Origin: an uncultured Oscillospiraceae bacterium
GTDB lineage: Bacteria; Bacillota; Clostridia; Oscillospirales; Acutalibacteraceae
DNA: 64,000 nucleotides
Reading direction: 5' to 3'
Assembly (NCBI GenBank): GCA_900547105.1
Contig: URFL01000007.1
Span: 62,001-126,000 of the forward strand
The notes under the pieces are model-generated. The model ran no database searches. It had not been told where the DNA came from and worked only from the letters and a program-made list of their open reading frames with translations. The position numbers were made by a program, and so were the translations under genes. Below are positions 52,197 through 61,600 of this stretch, in pieces. Positions within the stretch are counted from its first letter, which is position 1, and each line of letters begins with the position of its first letter.

Positions 52197-52438
52197 AAAA
52201 AAACCGGTTGAAAACCGGCCGCCATCATACTATAATAATAACCATTGCGCGTATGCTTTTGATTGCGATAGCGCCCCATCATTATATATGATGACAGCCG
52301 CACGGTTGTTCACCGTGAAGCCAGGACATCGCCCATCCCGAAGAGCGACCCTTCGGCGCCAGCCCCTTTTTCCTGCGGTCAACGGCTCGGGTGCCTCGCG
52401 CGGGATACTGATGGCATGGCGCACCTCTATCCTATGCT
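52197..52438 (-). promoter_or_regulatory. Lysine riboswitch (L-box) with terminator
   Basis: On the minus strand the leader shows L-box features in order: AGAGGTGCGC near the 5' end, CAGTA, then GGGGCTGGCGCCGAAGGGTC, a stem CTCTTCGGGATGGGC, and CCTGGC with a CACGGTGAACAACCGTG stem. It ends in a CCGGTT-TTC-AACCGG hairpin with seven T bases (52,197-52,218). Bound lysine promotes termination before asd. The gene context supports the assignment. Confidence 0.9.
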
Positions 52439-52445
52439 TTTGTTC

Positions 52446-52474
52446 ATTGTATCATCTGTATATAGCCTTGTCAA
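52446..52474 (-). promoter_or_regulatory. Promoter of asd-dapA-dapB
   Basis: On the minus strand a perfect -35 TTGACA (52,469-52,474) and -10 TACAAT (52,446-52,451) have a 17-base spacer, directly ahead of the riboswitch. Confidence 0.9.
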
Positions 52475-52553
52475 ATAGTTTTTTGCGCGGCTTGGACGAT
52501 TTTAAGAATTTTTAACATACGGCGGCTTTTGATGTGCCGCCGGGGAGGATAAT

Positions 52554-53579
52554 ATGCAAACTCATGACTTTTTTTACGACCTGCCGCAGGAGTTGATCGC
52601 GCAGCATCCGGAGCAGCAGCGGGATCACGCGCGTCTGCTGGTGTTGGATCGCCAAACCGGCGCCTGGCAGGACAAGCACTTTTTTGATCTGCCCTCATTT
52701 TTGAAACCGGGCGACTGCCTGATCCTCAACGACAGCCGGGTGCTGCCGGCGCGCCTGTACGGCGAGCGCAAGGGCACCGGCGCCCATGTCGAGTTGCTGC
52801 TGCTCAACGACAAAGGGGAAGATGTGTGGGAAGTGCTGGCGGGTCCCGGCAAAAAGGCGCGCCCGGGCATGACCCTGACCTTCGGCGACGGCAAGCTGGA
52901 AGCGGACGTGCTGGAAGTGATCGAGGGCGGCAACCGGCTCGTAAAATTCCGGTACGAGGGCTCTTTCTTCGCGCTGCTGGAGGAGATAGGACAAATGCCC
53001 TTACCCCATTATATTACCGAGCGGTTGGAGGATTCCGAACAATACCAAACCGTGTATGCCCGCGAGCCGGGTTCGGCGGCGGCACCGACCGCCGGGCTGC
53101 ATTTCACTCCCGAGCTGCTGGACAGCCTGCGCGCACAGGGTATTTCCATCGGCTTTGTCACGCTGCATGTGGGACTTGGCACCTTCCGCCCGGTCAAGGT
53201 GGATAACATCGAAGATCATACCATGCACAGCGAGCACTACGAGCTGCCGCCCGAAACGGCGGAGCTGATCAACCGCACCCGCGAAAACGGCGGACGGGTG
53301 ATTGCGGTGGGTACCACCAGCTGCCGCACGCTGGAAAGCGTGGGGCTGACCAACGGGCGGGTGGAACCCGCCGACGGCTGGACCAGCATTTTCATCTATC
53401 CCGGCTACCAGTTTCAGGTGCTGGACGGGCTGATTACCAACTTCCACCTGCCGGAAAGCACGCTGATCATGCTGGTCAGCGCCTTTGCCGGATACGATCA
53501 TGTCATGGCGGCGTATCGCCATGCGGTGGAGCAGCGCTATCGCTTTTTCAGCTTTGGCGATGCCATGTTGATTGAATAA
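52554..53579 (+). CDS. queA: tRNA preQ1(34) S-adenosylmethionine ribosyltransferase
   Basis: A 341-residue enzyme, full length for QueA, behind GGGGAGGAT. Family segments are FFYDLPQELIAQHP, LILNDSRVLPARL, APTAGLHFT, FVTLHVGLGTFRPV and TNFHLPESTLIMLVSAFAG. It transfers and isomerises the ribosyl part of AdoMet to preQ1 in tRNA, making epoxyqueuosine. No other que gene is in the window. The divergent lysine riboswitch promoter lies about 80 bases upstream. Confidence 0.97.
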   Translation: MQTHDFFYDLPQELIAQHPEQQRDHARLLVLDRQTGAWQDKHFFDLPSFLKPGDCLILNDSRVLPARLYGERKGTGAHVELLLLNDKGEDVWEVLAGPGKKARPGMTLTFGDGKLEADVLEVIEGGNRLVKFRYEGSFFALLEEIGQMPLPHYITERLEDSEQYQTVYAREPGSAAAPTAGLHFTPELLDSLRAQGISIGFVTLHVGLGTFRPVKVDNIEDHTMHSEHYELPPETAELINRTRENGGRVIAVGTTSCRTLESVGLTNGRVEPADGWTSIFIYPGYQFQVLDGLITNFHLPESTLIMLVSAFAGYDHVMAAYRHAVEQRYRFFSFGDAMLIE

Positions 53580-53600
53580 CTACTTATTGCAAAACGGAAA

Positions 53601-53636
53601 ATCGGGGTGGTTCTTGCTTGCAAGAACCACCCCGAT
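53601..53636. terminator. Terminator between queA and the PRTase gene
   Basis: A 16-bp perfect stem with a four-base loop. The T-run (TTTTCCGTTTT) is better on the minus strand, so it mainly ends the PRTase transcript. Confidence 0.85.
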
Positions 53637-53653
53637 CGTTGTATGATCGTGTT

Positions 53654-54292
53654 TTACAGTTTGGAATAGCCATAGCCGTTGACCATGGCGTCGATCTTTT
53701 GCCCCTGTTTGCACAGTACACAGTCGTGGCTGCTGTAGGTGGCGTAGCCGGGCACATCCTCCGGCCCAAAAATAGCTTTCACCGGAATGCCCTGTACCTG
53801 ATCCACCGCACTGAAGATGGCTGCTACGCCGGACACGCTGCCGCCGTAGTAACGGATACATTCCTCGCTTTTGCGTACCGTGATGCCGGTCGTGACCGAA
53901 TCGGTCAGCACCAGCACATGCTTGCCGCGGATCATCGGTTGAATGTTATCGCGGAAGATCATCTGACCGTTGGTATCGTTTTCAGGGGTGACCACATAAA
54001 TGGTCTGGTGCGCGTTGATGGACATAAAGCCCGCGCGGGTCAGTTCCTTTGCCAAAAACGCCCCGATGATCTGGGTGCCGTCCATACACAAAATGGTATC
54101 CACCACGGTTTCGTTGCTGTAAACCGGAGCCAGCGCCTGCGCTGCCAGCTCGGCCTCGCTTTGGCGCGCTTTCAGGGTGGTCATATCCATATAATAGTTG
54201 ATATGGGAATGGCTGGTGACAAAATGCCCCTGCGCAATCTTCAGCGGCACATTACTGTTTCGTGACATAATTTTCATGGTGCGGTTTTCCAT
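53654..54292 (-). CDS. Phosphoribosyltransferase, PyrE-like
   Basis: A 212-residue type I PRTase. The ATG at 54,292 follows a perfect AGGAGG. The PRPP loop is VLVLTDSVTTGIT, and the N-terminal flexible hood is YYMDMTTL. Length and fold fit orotate phosphoribosyltransferase or a close relative, but the PRPP loop has Ser where canonical PyrE has Asp (DVxTTG in canonical form). The substrate is therefore uncertain. It is monocistronic with its own promoter and terminator and no other pyr genes near. Confidence 0.75.
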   Translation of the reverse strand: MENRTMKIMSRNSNVPLKIAQGHFVTSHSHINYYMDMTTLKARQSEAELAAQALAPVYSNETVVDTILCMDGTQIIGAFLAKELTRAGFMSINAHQTIYVVTPENDTNGQMIFRDNIQPMIRGKHVLVLTDSVTTGITVRKSEECIRYYGGSVSGVAAIFSAVDQVQGIPVKAIFGPEDVPGYATYSSHDCVLCKQGQKIDAMVNGYGYSKL

Positions 54293-54338
54293 ACAATGAC
54301 CTCCTGACTGAATCGGGATATGTGGGTTTGTTTTTATC

Positions 54339-54367
54339 ATTATAGCTAATTTTGAAAATAAATGCAA
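54339..54367 (-). promoter_or_regulatory. Promoter of the PRTase gene
   Basis: On the minus strand a perfect -10 TATAAT (54,339-54,344) and a -35 TTGCAT (54,362-54,367) are 17 bases apart. Confidence 0.7.
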
Positions 54368-54442
54368 TAGAAATTGATTAACTTTTTATGAATTTCGTTG
54401 CGCGGCGTGGCGGTGATGTGCAGAATTATTTCAAAAAAGCGC

Positions 54443-54471
54443 TTGCGTATTTTTTTATAAAGGATTATCAT
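54443..54471 (+). promoter_or_regulatory. Promoter of the GNAT gene
   Basis: A -35 TTGCGT (54,443-54,448) and -10 TATCAT (54,466-54,471) with a 17-base spacer, 48 bases before the start codon. Confidence 0.55.
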
Positions 54472-54519
54472 AGAAAACAGTCCAAAACCGAAATAAATGA
54501 TAGCAAGGAGTGCTTATAT

Positions 54520-55032
54520 ATGGCCTTTACTTTGCAGCCGGTGGTAACGGCGCAGGATGTGGAACAAACCGCACAGATGGCGGATGCCATCTGGCATGAA
54601 TATTTTACGCCCATCATCGGGGCGGAGCAGGTGGCGTATATGCTGGAAAAATTCCAATGCGCCGCGGCGATGCAGCGCCAGATTTCGCAGGAGAATATGC
54701 AGTATTTCCGCCTGATGCAGGATGGCGTGATGGTGGGGTATACCGGCATTCGCGAGGAGCCAGACGCACTGTTTTTATCCAAGCTGTATCTTGCCAAAGA
54801 ATACCGCGGTCAAGGGCTGGCGCGCCAGACCATGAATGCGCTGGTGCAGCGCTGCCGGCGACAGGGCCTGTCCAAAATCTGGCTCACCGTGAACCGGTAT
54901 AACGCACCGACTATTGCGGCGTATAAGGCGATGGGATTTGTCACGGTGCGGGAGCAACGCGCCGACATTGGCGGCGGCTTTTATATGGATGATTTTATTA
55001 TGGAAAAGCCGATCGATATTGACGAAACCTAA
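54520..55032 (+). CDS. GNAT-family N-acetyltransferase
   Basis: A 170-residue acetyltransferase. The ATG at 54,520 follows AAGGAG; the frame is open 132 bases further but without a site. The acetyl-CoA loop is LAKEYRGQGLARQTMNAL (R-G-x-G-x-A form), with NAPTIAAYKAMGF as motif B. The substrate is unknown; the N-terminal half resembles members that acetylate small molecules or protein N-termini. It is a single gene with its own terminator. Confidence 0.9.
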   Translation: MAFTLQPVVTAQDVEQTAQMADAIWHEYFTPIIGAEQVAYMLEKFQCAAAMQRQISQENMQYFRLMQDGVMVGYTGIREEPDALFLSKLYLAKEYRGQGLARQTMNALVQRCRRQGLSKIWLTVNRYNAPTIAAYKAMGFVTVREQRADIGGGFYMDDFIMEKPIDIDET

Positions 55033-55039
55033 TATGGAT

Positions 55040-55075
55040 ACCGCTGCCGGATGCCGCAAGGCGCCGGCGGTTTTT
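55040..55075 (+). terminator. Terminator after the GNAT gene
   Basis: An imperfect GC stem (ACCGCTG with CGGCGGT) followed by TTTTT. Confidence 0.65.
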
Positions 55076-55119
55076 GCAAGCTATACGATTTTTTCGAAAA
55101 AAGTGCTATACTATATCGG

Positions 55120-55148
55120 TTGACATTCGGAGCAAATTGCGGTACAAT
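55120..55148 (+). promoter_or_regulatory. Promoter of uvrB-uvrA
   Basis: A perfect -35 TTGACA (55,120-55,125) and -10 TACAAT (55,143-55,148) with a 17-base spacer. No clear LexA-type GAAC...GTTC palindrome was found. Confidence 0.85.
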
Positions 55149-55188
55149 ACCATCTAGAACATTTGTTTGATTGGCGGTGAATGGGCAT

Positions 55189-57147
55189 ATGCCGGAGGAA
55201 AAATTTCAACTTGTGTCTTCATACCAGCCGACCGGCGACCAACCGGAGGCGATCGACAAGCTGGTGCAGGGGATCGAACGCGGCGATCGCGAACAGACGC
55301 TGCTCGGTGTCACCGGCTCCGGCAAAACCTTTACCATGGCGAATGTGATTGCCCGCGTCAACCGCCCGACACTGGTGCTGGCGCACAACAAAACGCTGGC
55401 GGCGCAGCTCTGTTCGGAATTCAAGGAGTTTTTTCCGCATAACGCGGTAGAATACTTTGTGTCCTACTACGATTATTATCAGCCGGAGGCGTATATTCCT
55501 ACCACCGATACCTATATTGAAAAAGACTCTGCCATCAACGACGAGATCGACAAGCTGCGCCATTCCGCCACCTCGGCGTTGTCCGAACGGCGGGATGTTA
55601 TCATCGTGGCGAGCGTTTCCTGCATCTATTCGTTGGGCGATCCCATCGACTATCGCAGCATGGTGATTTCGCTGCGGCAGGGGATGGAGAAATCGCGGGA
55701 TGAGCTGCTGCAAAAGCTGGTGGATCTGCAATATGAGCGCAACGACATCAACTTTGTGCGCAACAAGTTTCGGGTACGTGGCGATGTGGTGGAGATTTAT
55801 CCCGCCTACGCCAGCGAAAGCGTGATCCGCGTGGAATTTTTCGGGGACGAGATCGACCGCATCAGCGAGATCAATCCGTTGACTGGTGAGGTCAAGGGCG
55901 TGGTCACCCATGTGGCTATCTATCCCGCTTCCCACTATATTGTGCCGCCGGAAAAAATGCAGGGCGCTATCGCCGAGATTGAGCGCGAAATGCACGAGCG
56001 GGTGGAATTCTTCAAAAGCGAGGGCAAGCTGCTGGAAGCGCAGCGTATCCAGCAGCGCACCCAATACGATATGGAAATGCTGCGCGAGATCGGGATGTGC
56101 AAGGGCATCGAAAACTATTCCCGTGTGCTGTCCGGGCGTGCGCCCGGTTCCACGCCCTGCACGTTGCTGGATTATTTCCCGGACGATTATCTGCTGTTTG
56201 TGGATGAATCACACGTTATGCTGCCGCAGGTGCGCGGTATGTACGGCGGCGACTATGCCCGCAAAAAGAGCCTGATCGATTATGGTTTCCGGCTGCCCAG
56301 CGCCTACGATAACCGTCCGCTGAATTTTGATGAGTTTTACGGCCATGTGCACCAGGCGGTGTATGTCAGTGCTACCCCCGGCGAATGGGAGCGCACCCAT
56401 AGCACCCAGATTGCGGAGCAGGTGATCCGTCCCACCGGCTTGGTGGATCCCGAAATCATCGTGAAACCGGTGGAAGGGCAGATCGACGATCTGATGGAGG
56501 AGATTCGTCTGCGTTCCGCCCGGCAGGAGCGGGTGCTGGTGACCACGCTGACCAAAAAAATGGCGGAGGATCTGACCACATTTCTGGAAAACGCCGGTAT
56601 CAAGGTGCGGTATATGCACCACGATATTGACACCATGGAGCGCATGGAGATCATCCGTGATCTGCGATTGGGCGAATTTGATGTGCTGGTGGGTATCAAC
56701 CTGCTGCGCGAGGGCTTGGATATTCCCGAGGTATCGCTGGTTGCGATTCTGGATGCGGACAAAGAGGGCTTTTTGCGCAGCGAAACCTCGCTGGTGCAAA
56801 CCATCGGCCGCGCCGCGCGCAACGCGGGCGGACAAGTCATTATGTATGCGGATACGGTAACGCCGTCGATGGAAAACGCCATTCGCGAAACCAACCGCCG
56901 CCGCGCCATTCAAACGGCGTACAACGAGGCGCACGGCATCGTGCCTAAAACCATTGTCAAGGATGTGCGCGATGTGCTGGAAATCACCGCGCACGACGAA
57001 AAGAAACGCCCGGGCAAACGGCTGACCAAAGCCGAAAAACAGCTGGAAATCGAGCGGCTCACCAAAGAGATGCGCGCCGCCGCGCAGCTGCTGGAATTTG
57101 AACACGCCGCCTATCTGCGGGATAGGATCGCCAAACTCAAAGAATAG
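55189..57147 (+). CDS. uvrB: Excinuclease ABC subunit B
   Basis: A 652-residue helicase-like repair protein. The start at 55,189 (MPEEKFQLVSSYQPTGDQ) matches the family; a TTG 18 bases upstream is the alternative. Walker A is GVTGSGKTF, the beta-hairpin is in YYDYYQPEAYIP, Walker B is LFVDESH, and motif VI is QTIGRAARN. The C-terminal UVR domain (LEFEHAAYLRDRI) contacts UvrC. It loads at damage with UvrA for nucleotide excision repair. It is 14 bases upstream of uvrA. Confidence 0.98.
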   Translation: MPEEKFQLVSSYQPTGDQPEAIDKLVQGIERGDREQTLLGVTGSGKTFTMANVIARVNRPTLVLAHNKTLAAQLCSEFKEFFPHNAVEYFVSYYDYYQPEAYIPTTDTYIEKDSAINDEIDKLRHSATSALSERRDVIIVASVSCIYSLGDPIDYRSMVISLRQGMEKSRDELLQKLVDLQYERNDINFVRNKFRVRGDVVEIYPAYASESVIRVEFFGDEIDRISEINPLTGEVKGVVTHVAIYPASHYIVPPEKMQGAIAEIEREMHERVEFFKSEGKLLEAQRIQQRTQYDMEMLREIGMCKGIENYSRVLSGRAPGSTPCTLLDYFPDDYLLFVDESHVMLPQVRGMYGGDYARKKSLIDYGFRLPSAYDNRPLNFDEFYGHVHQAVYVSATPGEWERTHSTQIAEQVIRPTGLVDPEIIVKPVEGQIDDLMEEIRLRSARQERVLVTTLTKKMAEDLTTFLENAGIKVRYMHHDIDTMERMEIIRDLRLGEFDVLVGINLLREGLDIPEVSLVAILDADKEGFLRSETSLVQTIGRAARNAGGQVIMYADTVTPSMENAIRETNRRRAIQTAYNEAHGIVPKTIVKDVRDVLEITAHDEKKRPGKRLTKAEKQLEIERLTKEMRAAAQLLEFEHAAYLRDRIAKLKE

Positions 57148-57161
57148 GAAGGATCGTACCA

Positions 57162-59987
57162 ATGGCCAATACACATATTACGGTAAAAGGGGCGCGGGAG
57201 CACAACCTGAAAAATGTGGACATCCAGATCCCGCGCGATCAGCTGGTGGTATTCACCGGTTTGTCCGGCTCCGGCAAATCCTCGCTGGCGTTCGATACCA
57301 TCTACGCCGAAGGACAGCGGCGGTATGTGGAAAGTCTGTCCTCCTATGCCCGTATGTTTCTCGGGCAGATGGAAAAACCGGATGTGGACTATATTGAAGG
57401 GCTGTCCCCGGCGATCTCGATCGACCAGAAGACGACCTCGCGCAACCCGCGTTCCACCGTGGGCACCGTGACCGAAATCCACGACTATCTGCGTCTGTTG
57501 TATGCGCGCATCGGCATCCCGCATTGCCCAATCTGCGGGCGGGAGATCAAACAGCAAACGGTGGATCAGATCGTCGATAAAGTGATGGAGCTGCCGGAGG
57601 GCACCCGTATCCAGCTGCTCGCGCCGGTCGTGCGCGGGCGCAAGGGCGAGTACGCCAAGGAATTTGAATCGGCCCGCAAATCCGGCTATGTGCGGGTGCG
57701 GGTGGATGGTGAGATTCGCGATTTGTCCGAGGAGATCAAGCTGGTCAAAAACAAAAAGCATACCATCGAAATTGTGGTGGATCGGCTGGTGGTGCGCGAG
57801 GATGTGCGCGGACGATTGGCGGATTCTATCGAAACCGCCACCGGGTTGTCGGGCGGGCTGCTGTCGGTGGATGTGATCGGCGGCGAAGAAATGACTTTTT
57901 CGCAAAATTACGCCTGTCCCGACCACGATATCAGTATGGAAGAGCTGTCCCCCCGGATGTTTTCGTTTAACAATCCTTACGGCGCCTGCCCCAAATGCAC
58001 CGGCCTTGGCATTTTTATGTCCATCGATCCGGACATTGTGATCGGCAACCGCCATTTGTCCATCCGCGAGGGGGCGATTCGTGCCACCGGATGGAGCTAT
58101 GTTGACAGCGGCACCATTGCCCAGATGTATTACGAGGGATTGGCGGAGCATTACGGCTTTTCGCTGGATACCCCCATCGAAAAGCTGCCGCCGGAGATAC
58201 TGGATATTCTGCTGTACGGCACCAAGGGCGAAAAGATCAAGATGCATCGCCGCAGCGAATACGGCGCGGGCGAGTATTATACGGAATTCGAGGGCATCGT
58301 CAACAATCTGGAACGGCGGTATAAGGAAACGCAAAGCTCCTGGATGAAAGAGGAGCTGGAATCGTATATGAGCCAGGTGCCCTGCCCGGAATGTCATGGG
58401 CAGCGCCTGAAACCGGAAATTCTGGCAGTGACGGTGGGCGGCAAGAACATTGCTGAGGTATCCGAGCTGTCGGTGACCGACGCGTTGGCATTTATGCAGT
58501 CGCTGGAGCTGACCGAGCGCGAGCATATGATCGCAGATCGCGTGATCAAAGAGATCAACGAACGCCTTGGCTTTTTGCAAAGCGTGGGGCTGGAATATCT
58601 GCATCTGTCCCGTATGGCGGGAACGCTGTCCGGCGGCGAAAGCCAGCGTATCCGGCTGGCAACCCAGATCGGATCGTACCTGATGGGGGTGCTGTATATT
58701 CTGGATGAGCCCAGCATCGGGCTGCACCAGCGGGATAACGACAAGCTGCTCGCCACGCTGAAACGCTTGCGCGATTTGGGCAATACGCTGATCGTGGTGG
58801 AGCATGACGAGGACACCATGCGCGCGGCAGACTGGATCGTGGACATCGGTCCCGGTGCCGGTGTGCACGGCGGTCAGGTGATCTATTCTGGTCCCGCCAA
58901 GGATATTGTGAATTGCCCGGACTCCATTACCGGACAGTACCTCAGCGGAAAGCGCTGTATTCCGATTCCCGAGCATCGCCGCCCCGGCAACGGCAAAAAG
59001 CTGGTGGTGCGCGGCGCCAAGGAAAACAATCTGAAAAACATCGATGTCACCTTTAAGCTGGGGGCGTTCAACTGCGTCACCGGTGTGTCGGGCTCCGGCA
59101 AATCCTCACTGGTCAACGAGATTTTGTACAAGCGGCTGGCGGCGGATCTGAACAACGCGCGTGCCCGCGCCGGCAAGCACCGCGCCATTGATGGCATTGA
59201 GCATCTGGACAAGGTGATCGACATTAACCAAGCGCCGATCGGGCGCACGCCGCGCTCCAATCCGGCGACCTATACCGGCGTATTCACCGATATTCGCGAG
59301 CTGTATGCTTCCACCGCTGATGCGAAAATGCGCGGCTTTTCGGCGGGGCGCTTCTCCTTTAATGTCAAGGGCGGTCGCTGCGAGGCATGCCAGGGCGATG
59401 GCATCATCAAGATAGAAATGCATTTTTTGCCGGATATTTATGTGCCCTGCGAGGTGTGCAAAGGGCACCGTTACAACCGCGAAACGCTGGAAGTGAAATA
59501 CAAAAGCAAGAGCATTTACGATGTGCTGGAAATGACAGCAGAGGAGGGGATGGAGTTTTTCTCCAGTATTCCCAAAATTGCCCGCAAGCTGAAAACGCTG
59601 TGCGATGTGGGGCTTGGCTATATCAAAATCGGACAGCCCGCTACCACGCTGTCCGGCGGCGAAGCCCAGCGGGTCAAGCTGGCGACCGAGCTCTCCCGCC
59701 GCGCCACCGGTAAAACGGTCTATATTTTGGACGAGCCGACTACCGGTCTGCACACTGCCGATGTGCATCAGCTGATCCAAGTGCTGCAAAAGCTGGTGGA
59801 CGGCGGCAACACGGTGATTGTGATCGAGCATAATCTGGATGTGATCAAAACCGCCGATTATATCGTGGATCTGGGACCGGAAGGCGGCGATCGCGGCGGC
59901 TTGGTGGTGGCGTGCGGCACTCCCGAAGAGGTGGCCGCCACGCCGGGCTCTTACACCGGACAGTATCTCAAAAAGATGTTGAAATAA
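57162..59987 (+). CDS. uvrA: Excinuclease ABC subunit A
   Basis: A 941-residue dimeric ABC ATPase that finds distorted DNA. The first Walker A is GLSGSGKSSL (33-42) and the second GVSGSGKSSL (about 645). Two signature motifs read LSGGESQRIRLA and LSGGEAQRVKLA. Zinc-finger cysteines are seen in the first half (CPKC) and in CEACQGDG/CEVCKGH of the second. Length is normal. It is co-transcribed with uvrB. Confidence 0.98.
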   Translation: MANTHITVKGAREHNLKNVDIQIPRDQLVVFTGLSGSGKSSLAFDTIYAEGQRRYVESLSSYARMFLGQMEKPDVDYIEGLSPAISIDQKTTSRNPRSTVGTVTEIHDYLRLLYARIGIPHCPICGREIKQQTVDQIVDKVMELPEGTRIQLLAPVVRGRKGEYAKEFESARKSGYVRVRVDGEIRDLSEEIKLVKNKKHTIEIVVDRLVVREDVRGRLADSIETATGLSGGLLSVDVIGGEEMTFSQNYACPDHDISMEELSPRMFSFNNPYGACPKCTGLGIFMSIDPDIVIGNRHLSIREGAIRATGWSYVDSGTIAQMYYEGLAEHYGFSLDTPIEKLPPEILDILLYGTKGEKIKMHRRSEYGAGEYYTEFEGIVNNLERRYKETQSSWMKEELESYMSQVPCPECHGQRLKPEILAVTVGGKNIAEVSELSVTDALAFMQSLELTEREHMIADRVIKEINERLGFLQSVGLEYLHLSRMAGTLSGGESQRIRLATQIGSYLMGVLYILDEPSIGLHQRDNDKLLATLKRLRDLGNTLIVVEHDEDTMRAADWIVDIGPGAGVHGGQVIYSGPAKDIVNCPDSITGQYLSGKRCIPIPEHRRPGNGKKLVVRGAKENNLKNIDVTFKLGAFNCVTGVSGSGKSSLVNEILYKRLAADLNNARARAGKHRAIDGIEHLDKVIDINQAPIGRTPRSNPATYTGVFTDIRELYASTADAKMRGFSAGRFSFNVKGGRCEACQGDGIIKIEMHFLPDIYVPCEVCKGHRYNRETLEVKYKSKSIYDVLEMTAEEGMEFFSSIPKIARKLKTLCDVGLGYIKIGQPATTLSGGEAQRVKLATELSRRATGKTVYILDEPTTGLHTADVHQLIQVLQKLVDGGNTVIVIEHNLDVIKTADYIVDLGPEGGDRGGLVVACGTPEEVAATPGSYTGQYLKKMLK

Positions 59988-60005
59988 TCGCTATCTCTTG
60001 GCTCT

Positions 60006-60041
60006 AACGCCCCCGAAAGTCGCCGCTTTCGGGGGCGTTTT
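60006..60041 (+). terminator. Terminator of uvrB-uvrA
   Basis: A 14-bp stem (AACGCCCCCGAAAG/CTTTCGGGGGCGTT), loop TCGCCG, then TTTTG. Confidence 0.9.
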
Positions 60042-60125
60042 GATAGAATTTACAAATCTTTCATATACTAACCGTGGGAATACGGTATGATACTAAAAGG
60101 AAATCGGCGGGATGGAGACAGTAGG

Positions 60126-61007
60126 ATGTTTGGATATGTAAAGACCTTTCAGCCGGAACTGAAAATGGGGGAGTTCGAGCAGTATCGCGGCGTTTATTGC
60201 TCGCTGTGCAAACAGCTGGGCAAAAGCTACGGCTTTTGGTCGCGGATGACGCTGAGCTACGACTTCACCTTTTTGGCACTGTTCCATATGGCGCTTTCTC
60301 CGTCTTGCGGCGGGTTTGAAAAAAGCCGCTGCACCTTTAATCCTCTGAAAAAATGCCTCTTTTGCCGCGATAACGCGTCTATCCGCTTGGCAGCGGATGC
60401 GGCGGTGTTGCTGGTGTATTACAAGTTGCGGGATAGCGTGGCTGACGATGGCTTTTTCAAGCGCCTGTCCGCCCGCTTTTTGCTGTTGTTTGCCAAACCG
60501 GCACGGCGCAAAGCCGCAGCTCGTTTGCCAAATCTGGACGCGTTGATGGCGGACTGTATGCAGCAGCAGGCGGCGTTGGAGGCGGACGGATGTGCGTCGA
60601 TCGACCGTGCTGCCGACCCCACCGCACAGATGCTGGCGGCACTGGCGGCGATGACCGCCTCGTCCGATGAGCAAAAAGCTGTGTGTGAACGGTTCGGCTA
60701 TTGCCTTGGACGCTGGATTTATTTGATGGATGCGCTGGATGATCTGGAGGATGATCTGGCACATCATAACTATAACCCGTTTGTGCTGTCTCGCCATTTG
60801 GATGGCAGCGACGCGGCGGCGATGGCTGCCACCCGCGCATACGCCCAGCAGGCACTGAATGCTTGCGCGGCGGAATGTGTGGACAGCTATGATCAACTGA
60901 CGATCCATCGGTTTGATGGGATCTTGCGCAATGTTTTGCAATGGGGGATGCCCGCACAGCAGAAGCGTATCGTGAATGGAGATGGAAAGCAACATGGGCG
61001 TCAATAA
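60126..61007 (+). CDS. DUF5685 family protein
   Basis: A 293-residue protein. The ATG at 60,126 (MFGYVKTFQPELK) is chosen over an in-frame ATG 39 bases upstream because it matches the family start and has GGAGA in place. YRGVYCSLCKQLGKSYG and the further Cys pairs (KSRCTFNP, KKCLFC) may hold metal. The C-terminal half is all-helical, with LMDALDDLEDDL like a polyprenyl-synthase-style acidic helix. The function is unknown. In Clostridia it recurs next to a J-domain gene, as here. Confidence 0.88.
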   Translation: MFGYVKTFQPELKMGEFEQYRGVYCSLCKQLGKSYGFWSRMTLSYDFTFLALFHMALSPSCGGFEKSRCTFNPLKKCLFCRDNASIRLAADAAVLLVYYKLRDSVADDGFFKRLSARFLLLFAKPARRKAAARLPNLDALMADCMQQQAALEADGCASIDRAADPTAQMLAALAAMTASSDEQKAVCERFGYCLGRWIYLMDALDDLEDDLAHHNYNPFVLSRHLDGSDAAAMAATRAYAQQALNACAAECVDSYDQLTIHRFDGILRNVLQWGMPAQQKRIVNGDGKQHGRQ

Positions 61008-61587
61008 TCCGTATATCGTGTTGGGCGTGTCGCCTGCGGCGACTGATGATGAGATCAAGACCGCCTATCGCAATTTGGCAAAAAAATATCATCCGGACAA
61101 TTTTAGCCAGGATCCGGCTGCAGCGGAGATGGCGCAGGAAAAAATGCAGCAGATCAACGAAGCCTACGACAGCATCATTCGGATGCGTCGCGGCGGCGCC
61201 GGTTCGGCGCAATCGGGTGGCTCTTACGGTGACATCCGCGGTATGATCCGCGGTGGACGCATCCACGATGCCGAAATGCTGCTGGATGGTGTTCCGGAGA
61301 ATGCCCGCGATGCCGAGTGGTACTTCCTCAAGGGCACTGTGCTGCATAAAAAAGGCTGGCTGGAGGATGCCTATACCCATTACGCCACGGCTTGCCGTAT
61401 GGATCCCGGCAATATGGAGTACCAGCGCGCGATGAATATGATGAATGCTCAGCGGCAGCGCGGCGGCTATCGCGGCGCCGGCGACCCGGGACAAATGGGC
61501 TGCACAGCGTGTGATGTCTGCAACGGGCTGATTTGTGCCGATTGCTGCTGCGAATGTATGGGCGGCGATTTGATCCGCTGCTGCTAA
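60994..61587 (+). CDS. J-domain (DnaJ-like) protein with Cys-rich tail
   Basis: A 197-residue protein. The start at 60,994 (MGVNNPYIVLGVS) overlaps the previous gene by 14 bases; an earlier ATG at 60,976 is possible. The J domain has YHPDN with the HPD motif. A TPR-like section (about 95-145) follows, and the tail is Cys-rich (CTACDVCNGLICADCCCECM), a likely metal site. J domains stimulate Hsp70 ATPase. With the DUF5685 protein it is probably a membrane- or metal-linked co-chaperone, which is inference. Confidence 0.88.
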   Translation: MGVNNPYIVLGVSPAATDDEIKTAYRNLAKKYHPDNFSQDPAAAEMAQEKMQQINEAYDSIIRMRRGGAGSAQSGGSYGDIRGMIRGGRIHDAEMLLDGVPENARDAEWYFLKGTVLHKKGWLEDAYTHYATACRMDPGNMEYQRAMNMMNAQRQRGGYRGAGDPGQMGCTACDVCNGLICADCCCECMGGDLIRCC

Positions 61588-61600
61588 GGGGGCAAAACGC

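Noticed and set aside
55081..55188. LexA/SOS box before uvrB
   Set aside because: No GAAC-n4-GTTC-type palindrome is seen around the strong promoter, so SOS control is not claimed.
57111..58976. A 621-codon minus-strand frame opposite uvrA
   Set aside because: Antisense shadow of uvrA; no signal, no domain, no ribosome site.
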